Source: LMUY01 sp964246185
GTDB lineage: Bacteria; Pseudomonadota; Alphaproteobacteria; Acetobacterales; Acetobacteraceae
Assembly: GCA_964246185.1 (NCBI GenBank)
Contig: CAXTPP010000085.1
Span: forward strand, 1-15,554
DNA: 15,554 bases
Reading direction: 5' to 3'
The notes beneath the pieces were generated by a model. That model did not search any database, was not told where the DNA came from, and saw only the letters and a program-made list of their open reading frames with translations. The first letter of the stretch is position 1, and every line of letters begins with the position of its first letter. Positions 6,280 through 13,029 of this stretch are shown here, in pieces. A program made the position numbers and the translations under genes.

Positions 6280-6735
6280 TCAGTAGGCTTCGACGTGGAG
6301 GCGGTATTGATGGCTGGGACCCCTCATGTTGATCACGACGAGCAAGTCCCCCTGCGGCGGCAGCTGCCCGGTCCAGCTGCGCGCGTAGTCGCCATCGGCT
6401 GCGCCGGGCACGCCAGGCTCCCCGAACGTGAAGTTGGGGCCATTCTGCGTGATGACCCAGCCTGGCGGATAGAGCCGGAGATATCCGTTGTTGTTGATGG
6501 TCGATACGGTGATGTGCGTCGTGGACGCCCCAAGCACGCGCAGCTTGAAGCAGGCGATATTGCCAGGCAGGCTATCGTAATTGTGCTCGAACACCGAGCT
6601 GACGCGCGTGCCTATTGGAAACACCAGCGGAAGGAACGGCGGGTCCGTGCAAAATGGATAGGCTTGCGCATGACCCGGGATGCCTGCCGCCCAGGCCGCC
6701 AGGACGCTCACGGCGATCAACCTGCCAGCATTCAT
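6280..6735 (-). CDS. Small secreted protein, predicted beta-sandwich, function unknown
   Basis: A 151-residue product from the ATG at 6735, which has a GGAAAGGATGG purine-rich site upstream. A longer frame from a TTG at 6753 is less likely because it would put charged residues before the signal. Residues 1-25 (MNAGRLIAVSVLAAWAAGIPGHAQA) form a Sec signal peptide with an AQA cleavage site. The mature part has two cysteines (C29, C62) that could form one disulfide. Its pattern of short strands ends in WTGQLPPQGDLLVVINM and HQYRLHVEAY; this resembles pre-peptidase-C-like or lysozyme-inhibitor-like beta-sandwich domains ('W.G.LP..GDY.I.V'), but I cannot place it firmly. It likely acts in the periplasm. 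All surrounding genes to 9593 are on the same strand; the next stop upstream is at 6808. Confidence 0.7.
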   Translation of the reverse strand: MNAGRLIAVSVLAAWAAGIPGHAQAYPFCTDPPFLPLVFPIGTRVSSVFEHNYDSLPGNIACFKLRVLGASTTHITVSTINNNGYLRLYPPGWVITQNGPNFTFGEPGVPGAADGDYARSWTGQLPPQGDLLVVINMRGPSHQYRLHVEAY

Positions 6736-6787
6736 CGGTCCATCCTTTCCCAAACCGGTGCTGACGGACGACCGTCCCTCAGCGGAC

Positions 6788-6804
6788 CCAGGGCAGCGCC
6801 CTGG
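6788..6804. terminator. Hairpin just after the 629-residue gene (relative of the palindromic repeat)
   Basis: Perfect 7-base arms CCAGGGC (6788-6794) and GCCCTGG (6798-6804) enclose the loop AGC, four bases past the stop of the minus-strand gene ending at 6808. There is no T-tract, so intrinsic termination is uncertain. The core GGGCAGCGCCC matches hairpin 2 of the repeat at 3443-3486 and 12968-13012. Confidence 0.45.
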
Positions 6805-6807
6805 CCT

Positions 6808-8697
6808 TCAGAACCCAAACATATGGTCCAGCGAAAACCCGCCCCGATCATCCATCAACCCATGATAGCCGAACAACCTGCACGTGCGGTCATCCACCAT
6901 CACGTATCCGCGCGGTCCCGCCCGCCGCAGCAGCGCCTCGCCGAACGCCTCGTGCGGCCAGACCATCGCCGAACCGGAGCACGCGATGGCCATCGCACGC
7001 TCCTCCATCCCTATGCCCTCTCCGTCGTGCAGCACGAGTCGGGTGCTGGAGAACGGATGCCAGGCGGCGGAGGCTGGATAGCTGAGATGGGCGAAGGAGC
7101 GCCGCCTGCCATCCCCCAGCTTGAGGAATAGCCGGGTGGACAAACCGGGAGGCGGGCCGCCGTAGGATTGCGGCTCGCCCCTGTAGGTCATCAGCGTGTT
7201 GAAGATGTGCGCGCCGAAGCTGGTCTCGGCCGCGTGGCCGCTGCGGCGGTCCTGGTAGCGCGCCAGGCAGTGCATCCAGCCATCCGCGCCGCCGCCCTCG
7301 CGGAAGTCATAGGCCAGCTCGGCGTGGCCGCCCTCAGCGCCCAGATCAGCCCCCAGCTCGCCCAGGTCCAGGGCGAGGCCGTGGTCCCGCGGCAGCCGGC
7401 CGAGGAACCGCTCGGCCACCAGCCGCCCGTCCGGCGCGAACACGTCGATGCGCAGCGGCAGGTCCGCCTGGCTCTCGGCCATCGGCGTCGGCTGCACCAC
7501 GGTGGAGAACCGCTCCGCCGGCAGCACCGGGAACGGCAGCAGGTAGCCGCGGCCCAGCAGGTTGGACAGCGCGGGGATGCCCGGGTCCGACCGCAGGTCG
7601 GCGCGCTCGACGTTGACGTGGGCGATGCGGGTGCGGCCGTCCTGCACCACCTCGTAGCGCGGGCGGACCATGTGGCGGCCGGAGCGCAGCTCCACCTGGG
7701 CGGGCCAGCGCAGGCCCGGCAGCAGCGCCGCCACGTCCAGCGCCACGGTGGCGAACGGCGGCACCTCGCGGTCCAGCGCCACCGGCCGCTCCGCCCCCAT
7801 GCGGTCCAGCGAGAGGGCGCCGGCCGGGATGGGCGCGGCGTGGCTGTTCTGCACCCACAGCACCACACGCTCGTCCTGCCGCGGCGCAGGCAGCCCGGCG
7901 TAGCGGTCGGACGGCCAGGCGTTGGCGTCATGCGTGCAGGACAGGCTGGGATCGCCGCCTGCGCCGTAGGTGTCGAGCGCGTATTTCACCACGTCATGCC
8001 CGGCGACGCCGATCGCGTGCACGAAGAGCTGGCCGTGGAAGGCGGGCAGGCCGAAGCGGGCGCGTACCTCGGCGCTGTCGATCGCGACGCCGCCGGGTCC
8101 GGCGGGCAAGGGCTGCTCCCACTCCGCCAGCGTGCCGCCCGCCGCATCGAACAGGCGCAGCCAGAGCCGCACCGATTTCGCGCCGTAGTTGGCCCAGTAG
8201 TTGGCGGTGACCAGCCGGGTGGAAAGCCCATCCGCGTCCCGGAAGAAGGCGAAGTTGGTGGCGAAGTTCAGCGTGTCCAGGTACTTGCGTGCGTTGGTCA
8301 GCATCGCGGCCGGCAGCCGCGCCTCGTCCAGGGAGGCCATCGCCATGCCGGCGGGCAGCAGCGGGCGCAGCCGGTCGCGCAGCTTGGCCGCATCGAAGCT
8401 CGCCACTAGCAGCGTGCCTGCTTCCGAGCGCGGCAGGTCGACCAGCGGCAGCGCCCGGCATCCGGCGCGGCGCTGGCCCACCTGCTCGGTGTCATGGACG
8501 TACAGCTCGCAGGGCGGCGGCATCTCCGGGTGCAGGGCGAACAGCGCGTCCGCCAAGCCGTCCGGGTCGTACACGGCGAGCGGGCCTTCGAGGCGCACGG
8601 CCAGCTTTGTGATCGCCTCGGCGGCCAGCGGGTGGGCGAACGCCTTGTAGAGCACGTTGCCGCCCTGCCGCGCGTCGAAGGTTTGGATGTCCAGCAT
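6808..8697 (-). CDS. Conserved-looking hypothetical protein, 629 residues
   Basis: The frame is open further upstream, but the gene most likely starts at the ATG at 8697 (MLDIQTFDARQGGNVLYKAF), because the ELM1-type gene occupies 8706-9593 on the same strand. I do not recognise the family. There is no signal peptide or membrane helix, so it is probably cytosolic. The first ~160 residues look alpha/beta (PLAVYDPDGLADALFALHP, TLLVASFDAAKLRDRLRPL). The remainder is rich in alternating strands and aromatic residues (ATNFAFFRDADGLSTRLVTA, ANYWANYGAKSVRLWLRLFD), suggesting tandem beta-sandwich domains. Notable segments are GGDPSLSCTHDANAWPSD in the middle and TSFGAHIFNTLMTYRGEPQS near the C-terminus. 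The 8-base gap to the ELM1-type gene implies co-transcription and perhaps a shared cell-surface or glycan role. That role is inference from context only. Confidence 0.75.
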   Translation of the reverse strand: MLDIQTFDARQGGNVLYKAFAHPLAAEAITKLAVRLEGPLAVYDPDGLADALFALHPEMPPPCELYVHDTEQVGQRRAGCRALPLVDLPRSEAGTLLVASFDAAKLRDRLRPLLPAGMAMASLDEARLPAAMLTNARKYLDTLNFATNFAFFRDADGLSTRLVTANYWANYGAKSVRLWLRLFDAAGGTLAEWEQPLPAGPGGVAIDSAEVRARFGLPAFHGQLFVHAIGVAGHDVVKYALDTYGAGGDPSLSCTHDANAWPSDRYAGLPAPRQDERVVLWVQNSHAAPIPAGALSLDRMGAERPVALDREVPPFATVALDVAALLPGLRWPAQVELRSGRHMVRPRYEVVQDGRTRIAHVNVERADLRSDPGIPALSNLLGRGYLLPFPVLPAERFSTVVQPTPMAESQADLPLRIDVFAPDGRLVAERFLGRLPRDHGLALDLGELGADLGAEGGHAELAYDFREGGGADGWMHCLARYQDRRSGHAAETSFGAHIFNTLMTYRGEPQSYGGPPPGLSTRLFLKLGDGRRRSFAHLSYPASAAWHPFSSTRLVLHDGEGIGMEERAMAIACSGSAMVWPHEAFGEALLRRAGPRGYVMVDDRTCRLFGYHGLMDDRGGFSLDHMFGF

Positions 8698-8705
8698 GTG
8701 CCCCG

Positions 8706-9593
8706 TCAAAGCCCCAAGCGCCGGCGGACGGTATCGGCCGCCTCCTGCGTGTCGTCCAGGGGGGTGGTGTGCCACGCCTCCATGCGGCCGCGAAAGGTGC
8801 GGATGCGCCCGTCTGCCCGCAGCCCGGCCAGGAACGCGCCGATCCGCCGCGAGCGGCCCGGCAGCTCGGCGACGAGCACGGGCGCCGCGGTGGCGACGGC
8901 CTCGGACACCATGGACACGCTGTCCGCCGTGACGACGATGGCGTCCGCGCTGGCCAGCAAGCCGAAATAAGGGTTCTCGCCAACTCCGTCCCATACCCAG
9001 CCGCCCAGCGGCTGCAAGGCCTGCCGCAATACGGCTTGCACGGCCGGCGCTGTGCGGCGGGAGGGAGTGATGGCCATGCCCACCTGGTCCGTCCGCAGCA
9101 TGGCGGCGAGCTGGGCGGCCAAGGCGGCGCCCTCCGCCGCTTCCAGCCGGAAGCGACCGTTGCTCCCCCCGACCAGCACCGCCACCAGCGGCCGCGGCAG
9201 GTGCGCCAGCCGCGGCATCCACTCCGCCCGCGCCGCCGCCAGCCGCGCCGGGGTTGCGCGGTGCAGCGCGGTGCGGGTCACGACGACATTTGGCCCGGCG
9301 AGGGCATCGTGCCGCGCCACCACCACCTGGTCGAACCGGCGCGGGTCCATGCGGGGATGCTGGATTTGCACGGTGAGCCGCCCTCGCCGCCGCCACGCCG
9401 CCAACAGGCGCGCCGGCTTGCCGCCGCAGCCGATGGCCAGCGGCTCAGAAGGCGGCGGTCCCGCGCTGCCGGGCCGCCACCACGGCCGGGGCAGCAAGGG
9501 CAGCTTGCGCGGCGCCAGCCCGGCGGCCTCCGCGAGGCCAAAGGCTTGCGACCACATGCCGGCGAGGTCCTCGGCCAGGATGACGCTGTCCAT
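8706..9593 (-). CDS. ELM1/DUF1022-family protein (mitochondrial fission ELM1-like, GT-B-like fold)
   Basis: A 295-residue protein from the ATG at 9593. A longer in-frame ATG at 9659 exists, but family members begin with the segment VILAEDLAGMWSQAFGLAEAAG, and the longer form would run into the hicA promoter. Family-type motifs are VQIQHPR (75-81), FDQVVVARHD (87-96), NVVVTRTALHR (102-112), VLVGGSNGRF (139-148) and GENPYFGLLASADAIVVTADSVSMVSEA (205-232). The last resembles the nucleotide-sugar-binding end of GT-B glycosyltransferases. The eukaryotic relative is ELM1 of plant mitochondrial division; bacterial members have no settled function and are often near lipopolysaccharide or capsule genes. 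The 629-residue gene begins 8 bases after the stop. No strong ribosome site precedes the ATG. Confidence 0.85.
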   Translation of the reverse strand: MDSVILAEDLAGMWSQAFGLAEAAGLAPRKLPLLPRPWWRPGSAGPPPSEPLAIGCGGKPARLLAAWRRRGRLTVQIQHPRMDPRRFDQVVVARHDALAGPNVVVTRTALHRATPARLAAARAEWMPRLAHLPRPLVAVLVGGSNGRFRLEAAEGAALAAQLAAMLRTDQVGMAITPSRRTAPAVQAVLRQALQPLGGWVWDGVGENPYFGLLASADAIVVTADSVSMVSEAVATAAPVLVAELPGRSRRIGAFLAGLRADGRIRTFRGRMEAWHTTPLDDTQEAADTVRRRLGL

Positions 9594-9647
9594 GGCTGGC
9601 GTGTCCGACGCGGCCGGGCATACGGTCAAGGCAACGATGCGTCCGTC

Positions 9648-9684
9648 TTGGCATGGCATGCCAAAATGTGTAACTTATACACAT
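9648..9684 (+). promoter_or_regulatory. Tandem palindromes at the hicAB promoter and start codon (putative operator)
   Basis: Palindrome 1: TTGGCAT (9648-9654), spacer GGC, ATGCCAA (9658-9664). Palindrome 2: ATGTGTA (9666-9672), spacer ACTTA, TACACAT (9678-9684). Both have perfect 7-base arms. The first contains TTGGCA, five of six bases of a -35 box. Seventeen bases on, TAACTT (9671-9676) is a weak -10. Palindrome 2 includes the first two bases of the hicA ATG. HicB antitoxins repress their own promoters through palindromes like these, so this is a likely HicB or HicAB operator. Confidence 0.6.
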
Positions 9685-9871
9685 GAACAGCCGCGAGATC
9701 ATCCGTGCGATCGAGAGCGCCGGATGGGTTCATGTGGCCACGAAGGGCGACCATTGGCAGTTTAAGCACCCGACCCGGGCCGGCCGCGTCACAGTGCCGC
9801 ACCCGAAGCGGGATTTGCCGATCGGCACTTGCCGCAGCATCGAGAAGCAAGCCGGACTCAAGCTGAGGTGA
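9683..9871 (+). CDS. hicA: HicA-family mRNA interferase toxin
   Basis: A 62-residue protein with the HicA double-stranded RNA-binding-like fold. It has the start MNSREIIRAIESAGWV, the catalytic-histidine segment KGDHWQFKHP (His24), the strand GRVTVPHPKRDLPIGT and the terminal helix RSIEKQAGL. Length is typical (about 60). HicA cuts mRNA and tmRNA when free of HicB. The ATG at 9683 has no Shine-Dalgarno sequence; the bases in front belong to a palindrome, and a -10 at 9671-9676 would put transcription start at or next to the A of the ATG, giving a leaderless message (inference). The next gene, hicB, begins five bases after the stop. Confidence 0.93.
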   Translation: MNSREIIRAIESAGWVHVATKGDHWQFKHPTRAGRVTVPHPKRDLPIGTCRSIEKQAGLKLR

Positions 9872-9876
9872 CCACC

Positions 9877-10263
9877 ATGCCGAGCTACATCGCACTGATG
9901 CGCAAAGAGGCCGACAGCGACTACGGAGTGGATTTTCCGGATTTCCCGGGCTGCGTCACGGCCGGGAGGACACTGGACGAGGCGCGGCGTATGGCAGCGG
10001 AGGCCTTGGACTTGCATCTGGAAGGGATGGCCGCGGACCGTGAACCTTTGCCGCAACCGTCTTCCCTGGACAGCATCATGTCCGACCCAGGCCAGCATGA
10101 GGCCGTGGCCTTCCTCGTGGATGCCAGGCTCGGACCTGCGAAGGCTGTCCGCATCAACGTAACCTTGCCGGCAGACCTGGTGGCGGAAATTGATCGACGG
10201 ACCAGCAATCGCTCGAAATTTTTGGCCGACGCAGCACAATCCAAGTTGCTTGATGCTGGATGA
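9877..10263 (+). CDS. hicB: HicB-family antitoxin with ribbon-helix-helix C-terminus
   Basis: A 128-residue antitoxin. The N-terminal HicB-like domain includes YIALMRKEADSDYGVDFPDFPGC (4-26) and the following helix TLDEARRMAAEALDLHLEGM; it blocks the HicA active site. The C-terminal segment AVRINVTLPADLVAEIDRRT (90-109), with SNRSKFLADAAQSKL after it, is a ribbon-helix-helix DNA-binding domain, so this is the RHH type of HicB rather than the XRE type. The start at 9877 is chosen over an earlier in-frame ATG at 9829, which lies inside hicA, because GAGGTGA (9865-9871) stands five bases upstream and the family begins with 'M..Y.A...'. The Shine-Dalgarno overlaps the hicA stop codon, so hicB translation is probably coupled to hicA. 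Confidence 0.94.
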   Translation: MPSYIALMRKEADSDYGVDFPDFPGCVTAGRTLDEARRMAAEALDLHLEGMAADREPLPQPSSLDSIMSDPGQHEAVAFLVDARLGPAKAVRINVTLPADLVAEIDRRTSNRSKFLADAAQSKLLDAG

Positions 10264-10353
10264 GGGCTTGGCCCGTCCCAGCGGAGGCGTCTTTGCCGGA
10301 CCTTGCTGCGCGGCAAAAGGCTCAGTCTGCCTCAGCCGCACGGTGAAGCCAGG

Positions 10354-11517
10354 ATGACCCGCATTCCCTCGCTACGGCGGGCCGTGCTGCGAAGCGGGCG
10401 GGATGGCAACCGTTCGGACACCGCCCTGGCGGCAGATGATCCGGTGCGGCGCAAGGTGTTGATGGGGCTTGCTGGCCTGCTTGGCACCCGCCCGGCCCTG
10501 CAAGGACTCTGGCCGCGATCAACGCCTGGCAGCGTCGTGGCCGCGGCAGCGGGGGACGGTGCAGTGGCGTTGCTGGGCGAGTTCAACATCTCTCCCGATG
10601 GCCGGACCGTGGTGTTCGAGTACCATGTCGGGCGGGAGCAGCTAGGGGGCTTGGGCCTCTACGAGTGGCGGACCGGCAAGCTCACCCGCATCCCCGGCCC
10701 GCCCGGCATGCAGCTGTCAAGTTCTAGCTTCTCACATGACGGCCGGCGTATTGCCGCCGTGCTGTCGCATAAAACGATCGACCTCACCGTGGCCGTGATC
10801 GACCTGGCGACGATGGCCTGCACGTCGCTGACGGAGCCGCTGAGCGGCCCATCCTACGTGGTGTATCCCGTGTTCCAGCCTGGCACCGACCGCATCCTGT
10901 TCTGCGAGAAGCACTATCCCAATCCAGCCGGGCTCAAGCTGGTGAGCAGGACTGACCGCAAGCAAGAAACAGTGCTGGCCGAAGGTGATGGCTTTTTTCT
11001 TTTGTATCGCCCCTCTTTTGTCAAGCCGGACGAGGTCTTCTTCTCAGCGTTCAATGCCTACACAAAAGAGCTGCACGCCGAGAAACTCCAGACCGGCTTG
11101 TCAGGCGAATGCACCTTCCGCCTGCGCTTCGGCGGCGTGCCGGAGTACGTGTTCCGCAACTTGGCCGCAGATGCCAAGCACCCGACGCTCGTCTACAACA
11201 GCCTATCCACCTCCCAGGACGGCAGGACGGTGATCATGCTCGGCGTCAACCTCAAGACGCCCAGCAAGCCCTCGGGCGAGACTAACTACGAGGTGTTCCG
11301 CATCGAGCCGGACGGCCAGCCGGTGCAGCTCACCAACGTGTTCGGCTACCTCAACTACTGCCGCGTGTCGTACGACGGGTCCACCGTGGCCTTCGGCTCC
11401 AGGCCCGCCCGCGGTGGCGGCCTGCCAGAGCTGAACATCCTGGACCTGAGGACCAACCAGGTGGTCCGCACCGACCTGGCACGGCAACTGCGGGATGATG
11501 CCCGTTTCATCGATTGA
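10354..11517 (+). CDS. Exported TolB/WD40-like beta-propeller protein, function unknown
   Basis: A 387-residue product from the ATG at 10354 (MTRIPSLRRAV); an upstream TTG at 10303 lacks a close ribosome site. Residues about 29-52 read DDPVRRKVLMGLAGLLG, twin-arginine-like (RRKVLMG) followed by a hydrophobic run, so Tat export or anchoring is possible; the region before it is unusually long and a later GTG start at the arginine pair cannot be ruled out. The rest shows PD40/TolB-type repeats: FNISPDGRTVVFEY, SFSHDGRRIAAVL, a degenerate VFQPGTDRILFCEK, and SYDGSTVAFGSRP near the end. This fits a propeller that binds a protein or ligand in the periplasm, but no partner genes of the Tol system are nearby. 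Codon use is mixed. It follows hicB by 90 bases without a clear terminator. Confidence 0.72.
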   Translation: MTRIPSLRRAVLRSGRDGNRSDTALAADDPVRRKVLMGLAGLLGTRPALQGLWPRSTPGSVVAAAAGDGAVALLGEFNISPDGRTVVFEYHVGREQLGGLGLYEWRTGKLTRIPGPPGMQLSSSSFSHDGRRIAAVLSHKTIDLTVAVIDLATMACTSLTEPLSGPSYVVYPVFQPGTDRILFCEKHYPNPAGLKLVSRTDRKQETVLAEGDGFFLLYRPSFVKPDEVFFSAFNAYTKELHAEKLQTGLSGECTFRLRFGGVPEYVFRNLAADAKHPTLVYNSLSTSQDGRTVIMLGVNLKTPSKPSGETNYEVFRIEPDGQPVQLTNVFGYLNYCRVSYDGSTVAFGSRPARGGGLPELNILDLRTNQVVRTDLARQLRDDARFID

Positions 11518-11597
11518 AGGGGTTCAGGACTTTCCCCGTACGGCGCCGGCTCAGGAGCGCCTTGCGTCGCCGTTGAAAGCCCGCCAACCCATTTTCC

Positions 11598-11626
11598 TTG
11601 ACTTCGCTGCACCGCACCACTAAACA
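11598..11626 (+). promoter_or_regulatory. Candidate sigma70-type promoter for rhlE
   Basis: TTGACT (11598-11603) matches five of six -35 bases; 17 bases later TAAACA (11621-11626) is a weak -10. Transcription would begin near 11633, leaving an untranslated leader of about 140 bases before the rhlE ATG at 11776. Called by eye only. Confidence 0.35.
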
Positions 11627-11775
11627 CTCACTCGCGCACCTCGATGCCCGGCTTTGCCGTTTCCGAACGCCAGCCTTCATCTCATCCAGTGTCTCGCGCC
11701 GGTCCGTGGTCCTGCTGATCGCGATTGACGCCCAGAGCACATCCGCGACGGCGCGTCCGCACACGAAAGTCATCC

Positions 11776-12912
11776 ATGTCATCCTTCCAAGACCTCGGCC
11801 TGGCCGCGCCGCTGCTCGCCGCGCTGACCGCCAAGGGCTACGTCGATCCCACGCCCATCCAGGAACAGGCCATCCCGCACGTCCTGACCGGCCATGACGT
11901 CCAGGGCATCGCCCAGACCGGCACCGGCAAGACCGCCGCCTTCGCCCTGCCCATCATCCACAACATGCTGGCCAACCGGAAGCACCCGGGCAAGCGGGGC
12001 GTGCGCTGCCTCGTCATGGCGCCCACCCGCGAGCTGGCCAGCCAGATCGCCGAGAGCTTCCGCGAGTACGCCGCCGGGTCGCCGATCCGGGTGGCGTTGA
12101 TGTTCGGCGGCGTGCCGAAGCCCCGCCAGGCGCGCGCGGTGGACAACGGCGTCGATGTGCTGGTGTGCACGCCGGGCCGGCTGCTGGACCACCTGAACGA
12201 CCGCGCGGTGAACCTCGGCAACGTCGAGGTGCTGGTGCTGGACGAGGCGGACCACATGCTCGACCTCGGCTTCATCGTGCCGATCAAGAAGATCGTGTCC
12301 TACATTCCCAAGGTGCGGCAGACGCTGTTCTTCTCGGCCACCATGCCGAAGGAGATCGAGAGCCTGGCCGGCGCCCTGCTGCGCGACCCGGTGCACGTCG
12401 CCGTCAACCCCGTCGCCAAGACGGCGGACCGGGTGGAGCAGACCGTGATATTCGTCGAGGCGCCGCGCAAGCGGGCGTTGCTGTCCGCCATCCTCAAGCG
12501 CAAGGGCATGAACCGCACGCTGGTGTTCACCCGCACCAAGCACGGCGCGGACAAGGTCGTGCAGCACCTGGAGGCGTCCGGCCAGCGCGCCGCCGCCATC
12601 CACGGCAACAAGAGCCAGGGGCAGCGCGAGCGGGCCTTGGCCGCTTTCAAGGACGGCAGCGTCTCCGTGCTGATCGCCACCGACATCGCCGCCCGCGGCA
12701 TCGACGTGGACGGCGTGACGCACGTCATCAACTTCGACCTGCCGAACGTGCCGGAAAGCTACGTCCACCGCATCGGCCGCACGGCGCGCGCAGGCGCGGC
12801 GGGCGCTGCGATCAGCTTCTGCGACCCGACCGAGCGGCCTCACCTGCGCGGTATCGAGAAGCTGATACGGACCCGCCTGCCCGTGGCGGAGCCGGAGGCC
12901 TTGGCCGCCTGA
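11776..12912 (+). CDS. rhlE: DEAD-box ATP-dependent RNA helicase, RhlE type
   Basis: A 378-residue protein with all core motifs in order: Q motif FQDLGL to PTPIQ (4-29), Walker A AQTGTGKT (46-53), PTRELA (83-88), TPGRL (132-136), DEAD (156-159), SAT (187-189), FTRTKHG (251-257), ATDIAARGIDV (301-311) and HRIGRTAR (331-338). It ends directly after the second RecA domain without the basic or glycine-rich tail many RhlE proteins carry. It unwinds short RNA duplexes, typically in ribosome assembly and RNA decay, in the cytosol. MSSFQDLGL at 11776 fits the family; an upstream in-frame start at 11725 would add 17 arginine-rich residues not seen in the family. The ribosome site (GAAAG) is weak. A 258-base region lies in front, so the leader could be long. 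Confidence 0.93.
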   Translation: MSSFQDLGLAAPLLAALTAKGYVDPTPIQEQAIPHVLTGHDVQGIAQTGTGKTAAFALPIIHNMLANRKHPGKRGVRCLVMAPTRELASQIAESFREYAAGSPIRVALMFGGVPKPRQARAVDNGVDVLVCTPGRLLDHLNDRAVNLGNVEVLVLDEADHMLDLGFIVPIKKIVSYIPKVRQTLFFSATMPKEIESLAGALLRDPVHVAVNPVAKTADRVEQTVIFVEAPRKRALLSAILKRKGMNRTLVFTRTKHGADKVVQHLEASGQRAAAIHGNKSQGQRERALAAFKDGSVSVLIATDIAARGIDVDGVTHVINFDLPNVPESYVHRIGRTARAGAAGAAISFCDPTERPHLRGIEKLIRTRLPVAEPEALAA

Positions 12913-12946
12913 CCACGGCATAGGCAGCCTTTGCGGGGGTGGCCGG

Positions 12947-12966
12947 CTTGCGCTTAAGTAAGCAAG
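12947..12966 (+). terminator. Weak hairpin after rhlE
   Basis: CTTGC (12947-12951) pairs with GCAAG (12962-12966), and the interior GCTTAAGTAA can add TTA/TAA pairs. It lies 35 bases after the rhlE stop, with no T-tract. Possible terminator, low confidence. Confidence 0.25.
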
Positions 12967-12967
12967 G

Positions 12968-13012
12968 TTGGGGCGCTGCCCCAAGCCCCGGCAAAGGGCC
13001 GTCGCCCTCTGC
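12968..13012 (-). repeat. Bipartite palindromic intergenic repeat, copy 2 (inverted orientation)
   Basis: Read on the minus strand it has the same plan as 3443-3486. Hairpin 1 has arms GCAGAGGGC/GCCCTTTGC, one G-T wobble, loop GACG (13012-12991). The spacer is CGGGGC. Hairpin 2 has arms TTGGGGC/GCCCCAA, loop AGC (12984-12968). It sits between rhlE and the cyclase gene, ending five bases before the cyclase ribosome site, so it may shape that mRNA leader. Confidence 0.7.
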
Positions 13013-13029
13013 ACTCTGGAGGGACAGCC

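Noticed and set aside
8698..9396. N-terminal extension of the 629-residue protein up to 9396
   Set aside because: It overlaps the ELM1-like gene on the same strand in another frame, and the extra residues are Ala/Gly/Arg-rich. The ATG at 8697, 8 bases after the ELM1-like stop, is the natural start.
9594..9659. Earlier ATG (9659) for the ELM1-like protein
   Set aside because: The family similarity begins at the later methionine (9593), and the extension enters the hicA promoter palindromes without a ribosome site.
9829..9876. Earlier in-frame ATG for hicB inside hicA
   Set aside because: It lacks a ribosome site and adds residues outside the HicB domain; the ATG at 9877 has GAGGTGA five bases upstream.
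11550..11575. GGCGC/GCGCC stem after the beta-propeller gene as a terminator
   Set aside because: Only five base pairs with a 10-base loop and no T-tract.
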